Assembly (NCBI GenBank): GCA_002280555.1
Contig: NCEE01000041.1
Coordinates: 1 to 11,114, forward strand
From: Sphingomonas sp. 32-62-10
Lineage (GTDB): Bacteria; Pseudomonadota; Alphaproteobacteria; Sphingomonadales; Sphingomonadaceae
Length of the DNA stretch: 11,114 bases
Reading direction: 5' to 3'
A program made the position numbers and the translations under genes. This document shows, piece by piece, positions 1 to 7,634 of the stretch. The stretch's first letter is position 1; each line of letters opens with the position of its first letter. The notes below the pieces were generated by a model, which saw only the letters and a list, made by a program, of their open reading frames with translations, ran no database searches and had not been told where the DNA came from.

Positions 1-1
1 C

Positions 2-1291
2 TCCCCGAACTGGAGCATCAGTGGATCATTGCGCGCCACGACCGATCGCACCTTTCTTCGTCGCTATGATATTTCGCGCGTTGATATTCTGCGCAACACG
101 GTGAAACTCGAGCGGATTGATGAGAACAGCTATTTCTCGGTCGCGGGCTGGGCGGTACAGACGTTGCGGGTCGGCGACCGTCAGGGGCTTCAGCCGATTG
201 CGCTCCCCGAAATTGATTACCGTCGGCGTGTCGAGAATGTCGGCCTCAATGGCGGGCGGCTCGAGCTTCAACTGAACTCGCTCGCGATCGGGCGAGCGGC
301 TGGTCAGGATACGCAGCGCGCCTTTGCCAGCGCCAAATGGGATCTGCGCCGCATCACGCCGCTCGGCCAGGAAGTGACACTGACCGCTCTGGCCCGCGGG
401 GACGTGTACCACGCCGATGATACGCTCGACACCACGGTCGTCAGCTATCGCGGACGCGACGGGTTTCGCGGGCGGGCCATTGCCGCTGCAGCGATCGATA
501 TCAAATGGCCGCTGATCGGCCGGTTTATGGGCGGCGCGCAGCGGCTGACACCCCGCGTCCAGTTGGTGACGACGCCGACGCTGAGCAATCTAGCCGTACC
601 GAACGAGGATTCGCGCGCGGTTGATCTTGAGGATTCCAACCTTTTCTCGATCAATCGCTTTCCCGGCTATGACCGGTTCGAGGATGGAACGCGCGTCACT
701 TACGGTCTCGATTGGGCTTATTCGCTGCCCGATTTCACCTTCGATGCGAATATCGGCCAAAGCTATCGTTTGAGTTCGCGCACCACATTGTTCCCCGACG
801 GAACCGGGCTGAGCGAGCGCGTGTCAGACATCGTCGGCCGCAACGTCATCCGATACAAAGACCTTATCTCGGTCACACACCGCTACCGGCTCGACAAGGA
901 TGGGCTGGCGATCCGCCGCAACGAAGTCGATGCGACGATCGGCACGCGTGGCACCTATCTGCTGCTCGGCTATCTGCGGCTCAACCGCAACATCGCCCCG
1001 TCACTCGAAGATCTGCGCGACCGCGAAGAGGCGCGGGTTGGCGGGCGCGTACAAGTAGCACGGTTCTGGTCACTGTTCGGATCGGCGGTGGTCAACCTCA
1101 CCGATCGCAACGAGGATCCCACATCGCAGGCAAACGGCTTTGATCCGGTTCGCCACCGTATCGGTTTTGCCTATGAAGATGATTGTTTGCGCCTCGGCGT
1201 GACATGGAAGCGCGATTATCAGGACACGGGGGACGCTCGGCGCGGGGACAGTTTCCTCTTGACGCTGGCATTCAAGAACCTCGGGCGCTAA
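2..1291 (+). CDS. lptD: LPS-assembly protein LptD, C-terminal part (5' end outside window)
   Basis: Outer-membrane beta-barrel that, with the lipoprotein LptE, inserts lipopolysaccharide into the outer leaflet. The frame is open from base 2 and ends at TAA 1289-1291, giving 429 residues without a start, so the N-terminal jellyroll domain and first strands lie upstream. The visible part begins SISGSLRATTDRTFLRRYD and continues as alternating hydrophobic/polar strands with many Asp/Asn/Gly turns (for example FRGRA, WAYSLPDFTFDANIG, YLLLGYLRLNRN), as expected for the LptD barrel. It ends in a strand-like LLTLAFKNLGR. Only one cysteine is visible, near the C-terminus (codon 1184-1186, EDDCLRLGV), where E. 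coli has a Cys pair. The identification is supported by surA immediately downstream, the classical gene order. A TTG at 29 is an internal codon, not the start. I see no frameshift. Confidence 0.93.
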   Translation, partial: SPNWSISGSLRATTDRTFLRRYDISRVDILRNTVKLERIDENSYFSVAGWAVQTLRVGDRQGLQPIALPEIDYRRRVENVGLNGGRLELQLNSLAIGRAAGQDTQRAFASAKWDLRRITPLGQEVTLTALARGDVYHADDTLDTTVVSYRGRDGFRGRAIAAAAIDIKWPLIGRFMGGAQRLTPRVQLVTTPTLSNLAVPNEDSRAVDLEDSNLFSINRFPGYDRFEDGTRVTYGLDWAYSLPDFTFDANIGQSYRLSSRTTLFPDGTGLSERVSDIVGRNVIRYKDLISVTHRYRLDKDGLAIRRNEVDATIGTRGTYLLLGYLRLNRNIAPSLEDLRDREEARVGGRVQVARFWSLFGSAVVNLTDRNEDPTSQANGFDPVRHRIGFAYEDDCLRLGVTWKRDYQDTGDARRGDSFLLTLAFKNLGR

Positions 1292-1387
1292 GCTGGCGTT
1301 CAGCTGTGATGGCCGATCAGGCCCGTGCGATCCTGTATCCGATCGATTAGTGGGAATTCGAAGACCGTGATTCATTCATTCGTAAAG

Positions 1388-2725
1388 ATGCGCCTGATCG
1401 GCCGTTCGGCCCTTGTTGCAACCGGAATGGCGATTGCCAGTGCCGCGATCGCGCAGACGGTGGCGGACAATCAGCTGCCGGATACCGGCTTGAACATCCC
1501 ATCAAATCTGCAGATCTTCGGCAAGTTCGATCCCAATGTCCGCAAGCCAACGGCGATCGTGAACGATGCTGTCATTACCGGCACCGATGTCGACCACCGG
1601 GTCGCGCTGATCATTGCGGCCAATAACGTGAAGCCAACCGACGAAGAACGCGAGCGCCTGCGCCGCCAGGTGTTGAGCGGGCTGATTGATGAAACGCTCC
1701 AGATTCAGGAAGCCAAGGCAGCCGAAGTCACGATCACCAAGGAAGAAATTGATCGCGGCTTTTCTGGTGTGGCGCGCAGTTTCAACAAACCCGTCCCCGA
1801 ATTGAAGATCTATCTTCGGGCGATCGGATCGTCAGAGCGATCGCTTCGCCGCCAGATCGAAGCGGAGCTCGCGTGGAGCCGCTATTTGCGCCGTAAGGTG
1901 GAACCCTTCATCAACGTAGGTGACACCGAGGTGGAGGGCATATTGAAGCGGCTGCAGGCCAATCAGGGATCGGAAGAGTTCCACGTCAAGGAAATCTATC
2001 TGACGGCCACTGCCGAGCGCGAACAGCAAGTGGTATCCGAAGCGCGGGCGCTGATGGGAACCATCCAGCGCGGCGAAAAGCCATTTGAACAGGTTGCGCT
2101 GGAACGGTCGGAGGCCACCACGCGCGCCGTTGGCGGCGATCTTGGCTGGGTCCGCGCCGGGCAGCTGCCAGAAACGCTGGCGCAGGCTGCAGTCGAAATG
2201 AAGGTCAACCAGCTGGCCGGGCCGGTGCCGGTGCCTGGTGGCTATTCGATCCTGTATCTGGTCGACACCCGCAAAGTTGGGACCGCTGATTCCCGCGATG
2301 CCGTGTTGAACCTTCGGCAGATCAGCATGGCATTCAAAACGGGCATCACCCAGGCTGAAGCAACCGAAAAGGTCGCCGCTTTCGCCAAGATGACCCAGGG
2401 CATCAAGGGATGTGGCGACGTTGCCCAAGCCGCAGCGGCCTTTGGCGCCGAAGTGGTGGATAACGATGCGGTTCGTGTGCGCGATTTGCCGCCACAGCTG
2501 CAGGATTTGATGCTCGCACTTCAGATTGGCGAGTCGACACCGCCATTCGGTTCGCCGACTGACGGCGTGCGCGCGCTGGTGTTGTGCGGGCGTGACGATC
2601 CGAAATCGGCCGCCCTGCCAAGCATGGAACAGGTCCGCTCGCAGATGGAACAGCGCGGGGTAAACCTGCGCGCTGATCACAAGCTGCGCGATCTGCGGCG
2701 CGACGCCGTCGTCGAATATCGCTGA
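1388..2725 (+). CDS. surA: Periplasmic chaperone / peptidyl-prolyl isomerase SurA
   Basis: Periplasmic chaperone that escorts unfolded outer-membrane proteins, LptD included, to the BAM machinery. From ATG 1388 the product is 445 residues. It opens with a signal peptide (MRLIGRSALVATGMAIASAAIAQ, predicted cleavage after AIA). A SurA N-domain follows at about residues 43-180, starting near KPTAIVNDAVITGTDVDHR. A parvulin domain covers about 196-297, with the hallmark GGDLGW at about 249. A second, degenerate parvulin-like domain covers about 310-410, carrying two cysteines (KGCGDV and VLCGRDD). The start is not certain: GTG 1367 is in frame and has GAAG just upstream, whereas ATG 1388 has no good ribosome site. 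I prefer 1388 because it gives a normal signal-peptide length. The gene begins 96 bp after lptD and ends 7 bp before pdxA, consistent with one operon. Confidence 0.93.
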   Translation: MRLIGRSALVATGMAIASAAIAQTVADNQLPDTGLNIPSNLQIFGKFDPNVRKPTAIVNDAVITGTDVDHRVALIIAANNVKPTDEERERLRRQVLSGLIDETLQIQEAKAAEVTITKEEIDRGFSGVARSFNKPVPELKIYLRAIGSSERSLRRQIEAELAWSRYLRRKVEPFINVGDTEVEGILKRLQANQGSEEFHVKEIYLTATAEREQQVVSEARALMGTIQRGEKPFEQVALERSEATTRAVGGDLGWVRAGQLPETLAQAAVEMKVNQLAGPVPVPGGYSILYLVDTRKVGTADSRDAVLNLRQISMAFKTGITQAEATEKVAAFAKMTQGIKGCGDVAQAAAAFGAEVVDNDAVRVRDLPPQLQDLMLALQIGESTPPFGSPTDGVRALVLCGRDDPKSAALPSMEQVRSQMEQRGVNLRADHKLRDLRRDAVVEYR

Positions 2726-2732
2726 TCCGGCA

Positions 2733-3725
2733 ATGATCGCGCCGATCGCCGTTGCGATGGGCGATCCTGCAGGGATCGGGCCAGAGGTTGTCGCCAAGGC
2801 CTGGGCCCTGCGCGCCCAGCATGATCTGGCGCCGTTCTTCGCTGTGGGGGACGTGCGCGCGATCGAAAAGGTATGGAACGGCCCGGTCGAACGGGTCAGC
2901 GAGCCAAGCGATGCAGCTTTGCTGTTCGGTACGGCGCTGCCCGTGCTGTCGATTCAGGATGCCGGCTCGATCAATCCCGGCCATCCCGATGTCGATGGCG
3001 CTCGCTGCGCGCTGCACGCGCTTGAACTGGCGGTCGGGCTTACCCGGTCAGGCGCCGCTGGCGCGCTGGTGACCGGGCCGGTATCAAAGGCGCAGCTCTA
3101 TCATATCGGCTTTACTGATCCGGGGCAGACCGAATTTGTTGCCGAACGTTGCGGCATCTCGCGCGAAAACACGGTGATGATGCTCGCCGGGCCCACGCTG
3201 CGCGTGGTGCCGATCACCACCCATGTTGCGCTGGCAGACGTGTCCGCGCTGCTCAACATCGATCTGATCGTCGCCAAGGCGCGCGTTACGGCACGCGGGC
3301 TCACCCGCAATTTCGGGATCGAGAATCCTCGCCTCGCTCTGGCCGGGTTCAATCCGCATGCAGGTGAACAGGGATCGATGGGGCGCGAAGAGATCGATCT
3401 CCTGCTGCCGGCAATCGCGCTGTTGCGGGAGGAAGGGATCGACATCGTCGGGCCGCTGCCAGCTGACACGATGTTTCACCCCCGCGCCCGCGCGCGTTAT
3501 GATGCGGCCTTGTGCTGCTATCATGATCAGGCTCTGATTCCGCTGAAGACGCTCCATTTCGACGACGGCGTCAACATGACGCTTGGCCTGCCGATCGTCC
3601 GCACCTCGCCCGATCACGGCACCGCCTTCGACATCGCCGGCCAGGATATCGCTGAACCCGGCGCGATGATCGCTGCGATCCAGCTCGCCGCCAGCGCTGC
3701 CATCCGCCGCGCCGAAAACGGGTGA
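2733..3725 (+). CDS. pdxA: 4-hydroxythreonine-4-phosphate dehydrogenase PdxA
   Basis: Cytosolic NAD-dependent enzyme of the DXP-dependent vitamin B6 route. It oxidises 4-phosphohydroxy-L-threonine, whose product decarboxylates to the amine that PdxJ uses to make pyridoxine phosphate. The 330 residues match the usual length (about 330). The N-terminal MGDPAGIGPEV (from residue 9) and TGPVSK (about 114) are family motifs. The three divalent-metal histidines are visible at His164 (TTHV), His209 (FNPHAGE) and His264 (YHDQALIPLK), within two positions of His166/211/266 of the E. coli enzyme. The C-terminal substrate segment GLPIVRTSPDHGTAFDIAG is intact. ATG 2733 lies 7 bp after the surA stop. The gene ends in GGGTGA, and the last four bases overlap the rsmA GTG start, implying translational coupling. 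Confidence 0.96.
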   Translation: MIAPIAVAMGDPAGIGPEVVAKAWALRAQHDLAPFFAVGDVRAIEKVWNGPVERVSEPSDAALLFGTALPVLSIQDAGSINPGHPDVDGARCALHALELAVGLTRSGAAGALVTGPVSKAQLYHIGFTDPGQTEFVAERCGISRENTVMMLAGPTLRVVPITTHVALADVSALLNIDLIVAKARVTARGLTRNFGIENPRLALAGFNPHAGEQGSMGREEIDLLLPAIALLREEGIDIVGPLPADTMFHPRARARYDAALCCYHDQALIPLKTLHFDDGVNMTLGLPIVRTSPDHGTAFDIAGQDIAEPGAMIAAIQLAASAAIRRAENG

Positions 3726-4546
3726 CGACGCTACCGCCGCTGCGCGAGGTGATTGCCCGGCACGGGCTGCAGGCGAGCAAGGCGCTTGGCCAGAATTTCC
3801 TGCTCGACGCCCAGTTGCTCGGCCGGATCGCGCGCATCCCCGGCGATCTCGATGGCACCGAGGTGTTCGAAGTCGGCCCCGGTCCGGGCGGCCTGACTCG
3901 CGCGCTGCTGGCCGCTGGCGCCCGCGTTACCGCCGTTGAGCGCGATCGACGTTGCATGCCCGCGCTGGCGGAACTAGGCGATGCCTATCCGGGCAAGCTA
4001 CGGGTAATCGAGGAAGATGCAGTGGCGATCAACGCGCCATCTTTGTTCGAAGGGCGCCCGCATATCGTGGCGAACCTGCCCTACAACATCGGCACGGCAT
4101 TGCTGGTCAACTGGCTATCGGCCCCCTGGGCGCCGTGGTGGCAAAGCCTGACGCTAATGTTCCAGAAGGAAGTCGCCGACCGGATCGTGGCCACCGTCGA
4201 CAGCGAACATTATGGCCGCTTGGCCGTGTTGGCCCAGTGGCGCACTACGGCACGGATCGCGATGGGGGTCCACCGATCCGCCTTCACGCCACCGCCCAAA
4301 GTGATGTCGGCCGTCGTCCACCTCACCCCACTTGAAAGCCCGGAAGGCGTGCCGCTGGCGATGCTCGAAAGGATAACCGCCGCCGCTTTCGGTCAGCGCC
4401 GCAAGATGCTGCGCCAGAGCCTGAAAAGCGTGCCCGGCGCGGTGGAGGCGCTGGAAGCGATGGGAATCGAACCGACTCGGCGGGCGGAAACGGTCAGTGT
4501 TGAGGAATTTGTGGCGCTGGCGCGGGCGCTGGCGACGCCCGGCTAG
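3722..4546 (+). CDS. rsmA: 16S rRNA (adenine1518-N6/adenine1519-N6)-dimethyltransferase RsmA (KsgA)
   Basis: SAM-dependent enzyme that dimethylates two adjacent adenines in the 3'-terminal helix 45 of 16S rRNA, a late quality step in 30S assembly. The 274 residues match the family length. Visible motifs are KALGQNFLLD near the N-terminus, the SAM-binding motif I FEVGPGPGGLT (about residues 48-58), the acidic AVERD at the end of strand 2, and the catalytic NLPYNIG from residue 118. The C-terminal helical domain carries AAFGQRRKMLRQSLK. The start is GTG 3722, inside the pdxA stop (GTGA overlap), and no alternative start fits better. The gene stops at TAG 4544-4546, one base short of the stop codon of the opposing TPR gene, so no intrinsic terminator fits between them. 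Confidence 0.96.
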   Translation: MTTLPPLREVIARHGLQASKALGQNFLLDAQLLGRIARIPGDLDGTEVFEVGPGPGGLTRALLAAGARVTAVERDRRCMPALAELGDAYPGKLRVIEEDAVAINAPSLFEGRPHIVANLPYNIGTALLVNWLSAPWAPWWQSLTLMFQKEVADRIVATVDSEHYGRLAVLAQWRTTARIAMGVHRSAFTPPPKVMSAVVHLTPLESPEGVPLAMLERITAAAFGQRRKMLRQSLKSVPGAVEALEAMGIEPTRRAETVSVEEFVALARALATPG

Positions 4547-4547
4547 A

Positions 4548-5048
4548 TTATTGCGCCGCAGGCACCTTCGCAGGCTGTGATGCAACCACGGTGACCGGTG
4601 GTCCCTTGGCAATCGCTGCCGCAAGCAATGTCGCCTCGGCACAGCCCTTCACGCAGATCTTACGGATCTTGGCGAGGTTCTGGCGCGCACGTTCGATTGC
4701 CCCCTTGGCAATAAAAGCCTGGCCCTGCCCCTTCAGCGCGGCAACGTCATTGGGTTCGAGCAGCAGCGCTTCACGATAGAAACGGATCGCCTTTCCGGGC
4801 AGGCCGCGCGCTTCGGAAACATCGCCCAGCGCCACAAATGCCGCCCGGTTGCGCGGATCGACCGCCAGCGCGGTTTCAAGCGTATCGGCTGCCCCATCCA
4901 GATTACCCGCCGCCTGCGCCGCCCGACCCGCCGCGAGGAGTGACAGCGATTTGGCGTCAATCTGGCTGTCAGGCCGCTGGCCGTGCAACGATGTCGACAG
5001 CGACACCAATGTGAGAGCGACGGCAACAGACACGGTCGAGATACGCAT
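4548..5048 (-). CDS. Small exported tetratricopeptide-repeat (TPR) protein, unknown function
   Basis: I do not recognise a named gene. From ATG 5048 (GGAG six bases upstream) the product is 166 residues. A signal peptide comes first (MRISTVSVAVALTLVSLSTSLHG), with no lipobox cysteine, so a soluble periplasmic location is likely. About three TPR units cover residues 35-135: LLAAGRAAQAAGNLDGAADTLETAL, then AAFVALGDVSEARGLPGKAIRFYREALLLEPND, then a third helix pair ending ARQNLAKI. These usually mediate protein-protein contacts. After them comes a C-x4-C pair (KICVKGC) that could form a disulfide, then an Ala-rich tail. An upstream ATG at 5099 overlaps the rsmB stop (ATGCTAG) but lacks a ribosome site and would bury the signal peptide. 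The gene follows rsmB closely on the same strand, so it may be co-transcribed with it. TPR assignment is firm; function is unknown. Confidence 0.82.
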   Translation of the reverse strand: MRISTVSVAVALTLVSLSTSLHGQRPDSQIDAKSLSLLAAGRAAQAAGNLDGAADTLETALAVDPRNRAAFVALGDVSEARGLPGKAIRFYREALLLEPNDVAALKGQGQAFIAKGAIERARQNLAKIRKICVKGCAEATLLAAAIAKGPPVTVVASQPAKVPAAQ

Positions 5049-5092
5049 CAACGTCTCCAACTTCGACGGTTTCGGCAGAACTTCGTCTTTGG

Positions 5093-6280
5093 CTAGCATG
5101 GCGATTGCAGTCTTGCGACAAAAAAGCCGTCCGTCGAGTCCCAAGCTGGAGTCAGCCGCATGCCGCCCCCATGTGCGCGCCCTGCGGGCAGCATCACGTT
5201 GGCAAGCGCCCAGCCCGGATTGGCGTCAACAAACCCAGCAATCTGGTCCGCGCCTTCCTCGTCGAGCAGCGAACAGACGATGTAAACCAGGGCGCCGCCC
5301 GGCTTGACGAGGCTTGCACCCAGGGCAAGCAGCCCCCGCTGGCTCGCCATTAATCGCTCGATCCGCGTCGGCGTCAGCCGCCACCGTGCCTCGGGATTGC
5401 GCCGCCAGGTGCCGGTACCCGAACAGGGCGCATCGATCAGCACGACATCAGCCTGCCCCGCCACATCAGCAAGTTTTTCGGCTTCATGCCCGGGATCGAG
5501 CAAGCGTGTGTCGATGAAATCGATCCCGGCCCGCGCCGCACGCGGCGCGAGGCGCGACAGGCGGGCGCGATCGATGTCGCATGCGATCAGCCGCCCCTCG
5601 CCTTTCATCGCCGCCGCGAGCGCGAGCGTCTTGCCGCCAGCGCCCGCGCAGAGATCGATCACGGTCATCCCCGGCTGTGCAGCAGCGGCCATGCCGACAA
5701 TCTGGCTGCCCTCATCCTGCACTTCGATCGCGCCGTCCGCCCACAGGTCGAGCGCTTCGACCTGAGTCCCGGCAGGCAAGCGAACACCATCAGCCGCGTG
5801 CGGTGAGGGCGTGGCGCCCTCGATCGCCGCAATCACCGCTGCCGGATCGGCACGCACGCGGTTGACACGAATGTCGAGCGGCGCGCGATCCACGAGCGCG
5901 GGCAATTCGTCATCGCCGATGCCCGATGCATAGAGCTTGCCGAGCAACCACCCGGGCGCAACGCCGACCGCAGCGGGATGCTCGCTCGCCCCGATCGGCG
6001 CGGGCGCATGCGTCGATCCGTCGAATAGCGCTGCTAGGTCTGGATCAGTACGCGCAACCGCCAGCATCGCAGCACGGCCATGCGCAGGCCGCTCCCCCGC
6101 CAGCCGGATCGCCGCGTACACCAGCTCGCGCACCGCGCGCCGATCCTTGCTGCCGGCATAGCGGCGCGTTGCAAAATAGCGCGCGATCAGCGTGTCGGCA
6201 GCGGCCCCGCCTTCGCGCGCGGCGACGATGATTTGATCAAGCAGGTCGATCGCCGCCTGGACGCGGGCCGACGGGGTCAT
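5093..6280 (-). CDS. rsmB: 16S rRNA (cytosine-C5) methyltransferase, RsmB/NOP2 family
   Basis: SAM-dependent m5C methyltransferase of the RsmB/NOP2 class; in E. coli the family member RsmB modifies C967 of 16S rRNA. The 395 residues comprise a short helical N-terminal region (1-90) in the place of the NusB-like domain, a linker, and the Rossmann methyltransferase domain from about 170 onward. Motif I is DLCAGAGGKT (209-218), motif II is ACDIDRARL, motif IV is DAPCSGTGTWRRNP with Cys286, and motif VI is VCSLLDEEG with Cys336. Both family cysteines are therefore present. ATG 6280 has no Shine-Dalgarno sequence. In the undamaged arrangement the guaB stop would lie three bases before it, so coupling to upstream translation is likely. 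The start lies inside a 56-bp duplication described separately. The gene ends at TAG 5093-5095. Exact target cytosine is inferred from family only. Confidence 0.9.
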   Translation of the reverse strand: MTPSARVQAAIDLLDQIIVAAREGGAAADTLIARYFATRRYAGSKDRRAVRELVYAAIRLAGERPAHGRAAMLAVARTDPDLAALFDGSTHAPAPIGASEHPAAVGVAPGWLLGKLYASGIGDDELPALVDRAPLDIRVNRVRADPAAVIAAIEGATPSPHAADGVRLPAGTQVEALDLWADGAIEVQDEGSQIVGMAAAAQPGMTVIDLCAGAGGKTLALAAAMKGEGRLIACDIDRARLSRLAPRAARAGIDFIDTRLLDPGHEAEKLADVAGQADVVLIDAPCSGTGTWRRNPEARWRLTPTRIERLMASQRGLLALGASLVKPGGALVYIVCSLLDEEGADQIAGFVDANPGWALANVMLPAGRAHGGGMRLTPAWDSTDGFFVARLQSPC

Positions 6281-6373
6281 GGTTTAACGCGTTGGGTAAT
6301 TGGGGGCTTCCCTTGTGCGCGGGCCGACGGGGTCATGGTTTAACGCGTTGGGTAATTGGGGGCTTCCCTTGTG
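6262..6373. repeat. Perfect 56-bp tandem duplication across the guaB end / rsmB start
   Basis: Bases 6262-6317 and 6318-6373 are identical over all 56 positions (both begin CGCGGGCCGACGGGG and end GCTTCCCTTGTG). The neighbouring bases differ at both outer edges, so the unit is exactly two copies with no microhomology at the join. Copy 6318-6373 supplies the last guaB codons (TREAPNYPTR and the TAA at 6342-6340). Copy 6262-6317 supplies the start of rsmB (ATG 6280) and an orphan copy of the guaB tail. Because 56 is not a multiple of three, the second rsmB-like ATG at 6336 is out of frame with rsmB. Confidence 0.97.
6277..6336 (-). other. 19-codon mini-ORF created by the tandem duplication, upstream of rsmB
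   Basis: The duplicated copy of the rsmB start codon (ATG 6336-6334) opens a reading frame MTPSARAQGKPPITQRVKP that stops at TGA 6279-6277. That stop overlaps the true rsmB ATG (6280-6278) as ATGA. The mini-ORF begins three bases after the guaB TAA. What is seen is only the frame; whether it is translated, and whether it couples guaB termination to rsmB initiation, is inference. It has no Shine-Dalgarno sequence of its own and is probably not a functional peptide. Confidence 0.25.
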
Positions 6374-7610
6374 ATCGAGACGTCATGGACATGGCTTTCA
6401 GCCAGGCCAGCATTGGTGATTTGCACAAAACGCGCACGCTTCTGCAGCTCTTCGATCGTCCGCGCGCCGGTATAGCCCATCGCGGCACGCACCCCGCCGA
6501 CCAGCTGGTGGATCACGTCCTTGGCAGGCCCCTTGAACGGCACCTGCCCCTCGATGCCCCCGCCGCGAGCGCTTTCGCTACATCGCCCGAGGTGCGGATG
6601 CCGCCATCGGCGATCACCGGCACGCCCGATTTGGCGGCTTCTTCTGCACAGTCCATGATCGCGGTCAGCTGCGGCACGCCGACGCCTGCCACAACGCGCG
6701 TGGTGCAGATCGAGCCCGGCCCGATGCCGACCTTGATCGCATCGGCGCCAGCATCGATCAGCGCGCGCGTTGCCTCTGCGGTGGCGACATTGCCCGCGAC
6801 GACCTGCACCGAATTGCTCAGCGCCTTCACCCGCTCGACCGCGCGCGCCACGTCGCGGTTATGGCCATGCGCCGTGTCGATCACGACGAGGTCCAGCTCG
6901 GCTTCGACCAGTGCCCGCGTCCGCTCAAATCCGGAATCGCCGACCGTCGTCGCCGCCGCCACGCGCAACCGCCCGGTCGCGTCCTTGGTGGCATCGGGAT
7001 AGGTCACCGCCTTTTCGATGTCCTTGACGGTGATCAGCCCGATACAGTGATAATCGTCATCGACCACAAGCAGCTTTTCGATCCGGCGCTGGTGGAGCAG
7101 CCGACGCGCCTCTTCCTGGCTCACGCCCGGCGACACAGTGGCGAGATTGTCATGCGTCATCAGTTCGGCGACGGGCTGCTTCGGATTTTCGGCAAAGCGC
7201 ACATCGCGGTTGGTGACGATGCCGACCAGCCGCCCCCCTTTTTCCACCACGGGAATGCCGCTGATCCGGTGCCGCGCCATCAACGCCTGCGCCTCCGCCA
7301 GCGTCGCTTGCGGATCGATCGTGATCGGATTGACGACCATTCCTGATTCAAAGCGCTTTACCTGCCGCACGGCGGCAACCTGCTGCTCGATCGAAAGATT
7401 GCGGTGCAGCACGCCGATGCCGCCCAATTGCGCCATCACGATCGCCATATCGGCCTCGGTCACGGTATCCATCGCCGATGACAGCATCGGGATATTGAGC
7501 GAAATGCCGCGCGTGAGCCGCGTGCGCGGATCGGCCATGCTGGGCACGATATCGCTTTCCGCCGGGTACAACAGAACGTCATCAAAAGTGAGGCCGAGGC
7601 GAATGTCCAT
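6340..7610 (-). pseudogene. guaB: IMP dehydrogenase GuaB, disrupted by an internal deletion with frameshift
   Basis: IMP dehydrogenase makes XMP from IMP with NAD, the first committed step to GMP. From ATG 7610 (AGGA about ten bases upstream) the frame gives MDIRLGLTFDDVLLYPAESD and LSSAMDTVTEADMA. Two CBS domains follow at about residues 95-205 (RISGIPVV, VTNRDVRF, IEKLLVVDDD), then DTAHGH, the catalytic Cys302 in GPGSICTTR and DGGIRTSGDVAKALAAGAS (ends at residue 353). After 6552 the frame changes: twelve unrelated residues are read to TGA 6515-6513. The genuine C-terminus resumes in another frame from about 6558 (GIEGQVPFKGPAKDV) and runs to ESHVHDVSITREAPNYPTR and TAA 6342-6340. About 60 residues expected in between are absent, including the GMGS phosphate loop, the GAM segment and the DRY flap dyad. 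The 365-residue product should be inactive. Sequence or assembly error is possible. Confidence 0.88.
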
Positions 7611-7634
7611 GAGTGCCCGTTCCTGAAGGCTTAA

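Noticed and set aside
1325..1387. Upstream in-frame start for SurA at GTG 1325
   Set aside because: It would add 21 residues before the signal peptide, which then would not be N-terminal. GTG 1367 remains a possible start and is noted with the gene.
1832..2797. 321-residue open frame on the - strand
   Set aside because: It is the antisense shadow of surA, with low-complexity composition and no recognisable motif.
6513..6560. Programmed frameshifting to rescue guaB
   Set aside because: A frame change could join the two frames but would still leave out about 60 residues of the active site. There is also no slippery heptamer or obvious structure at the junction.
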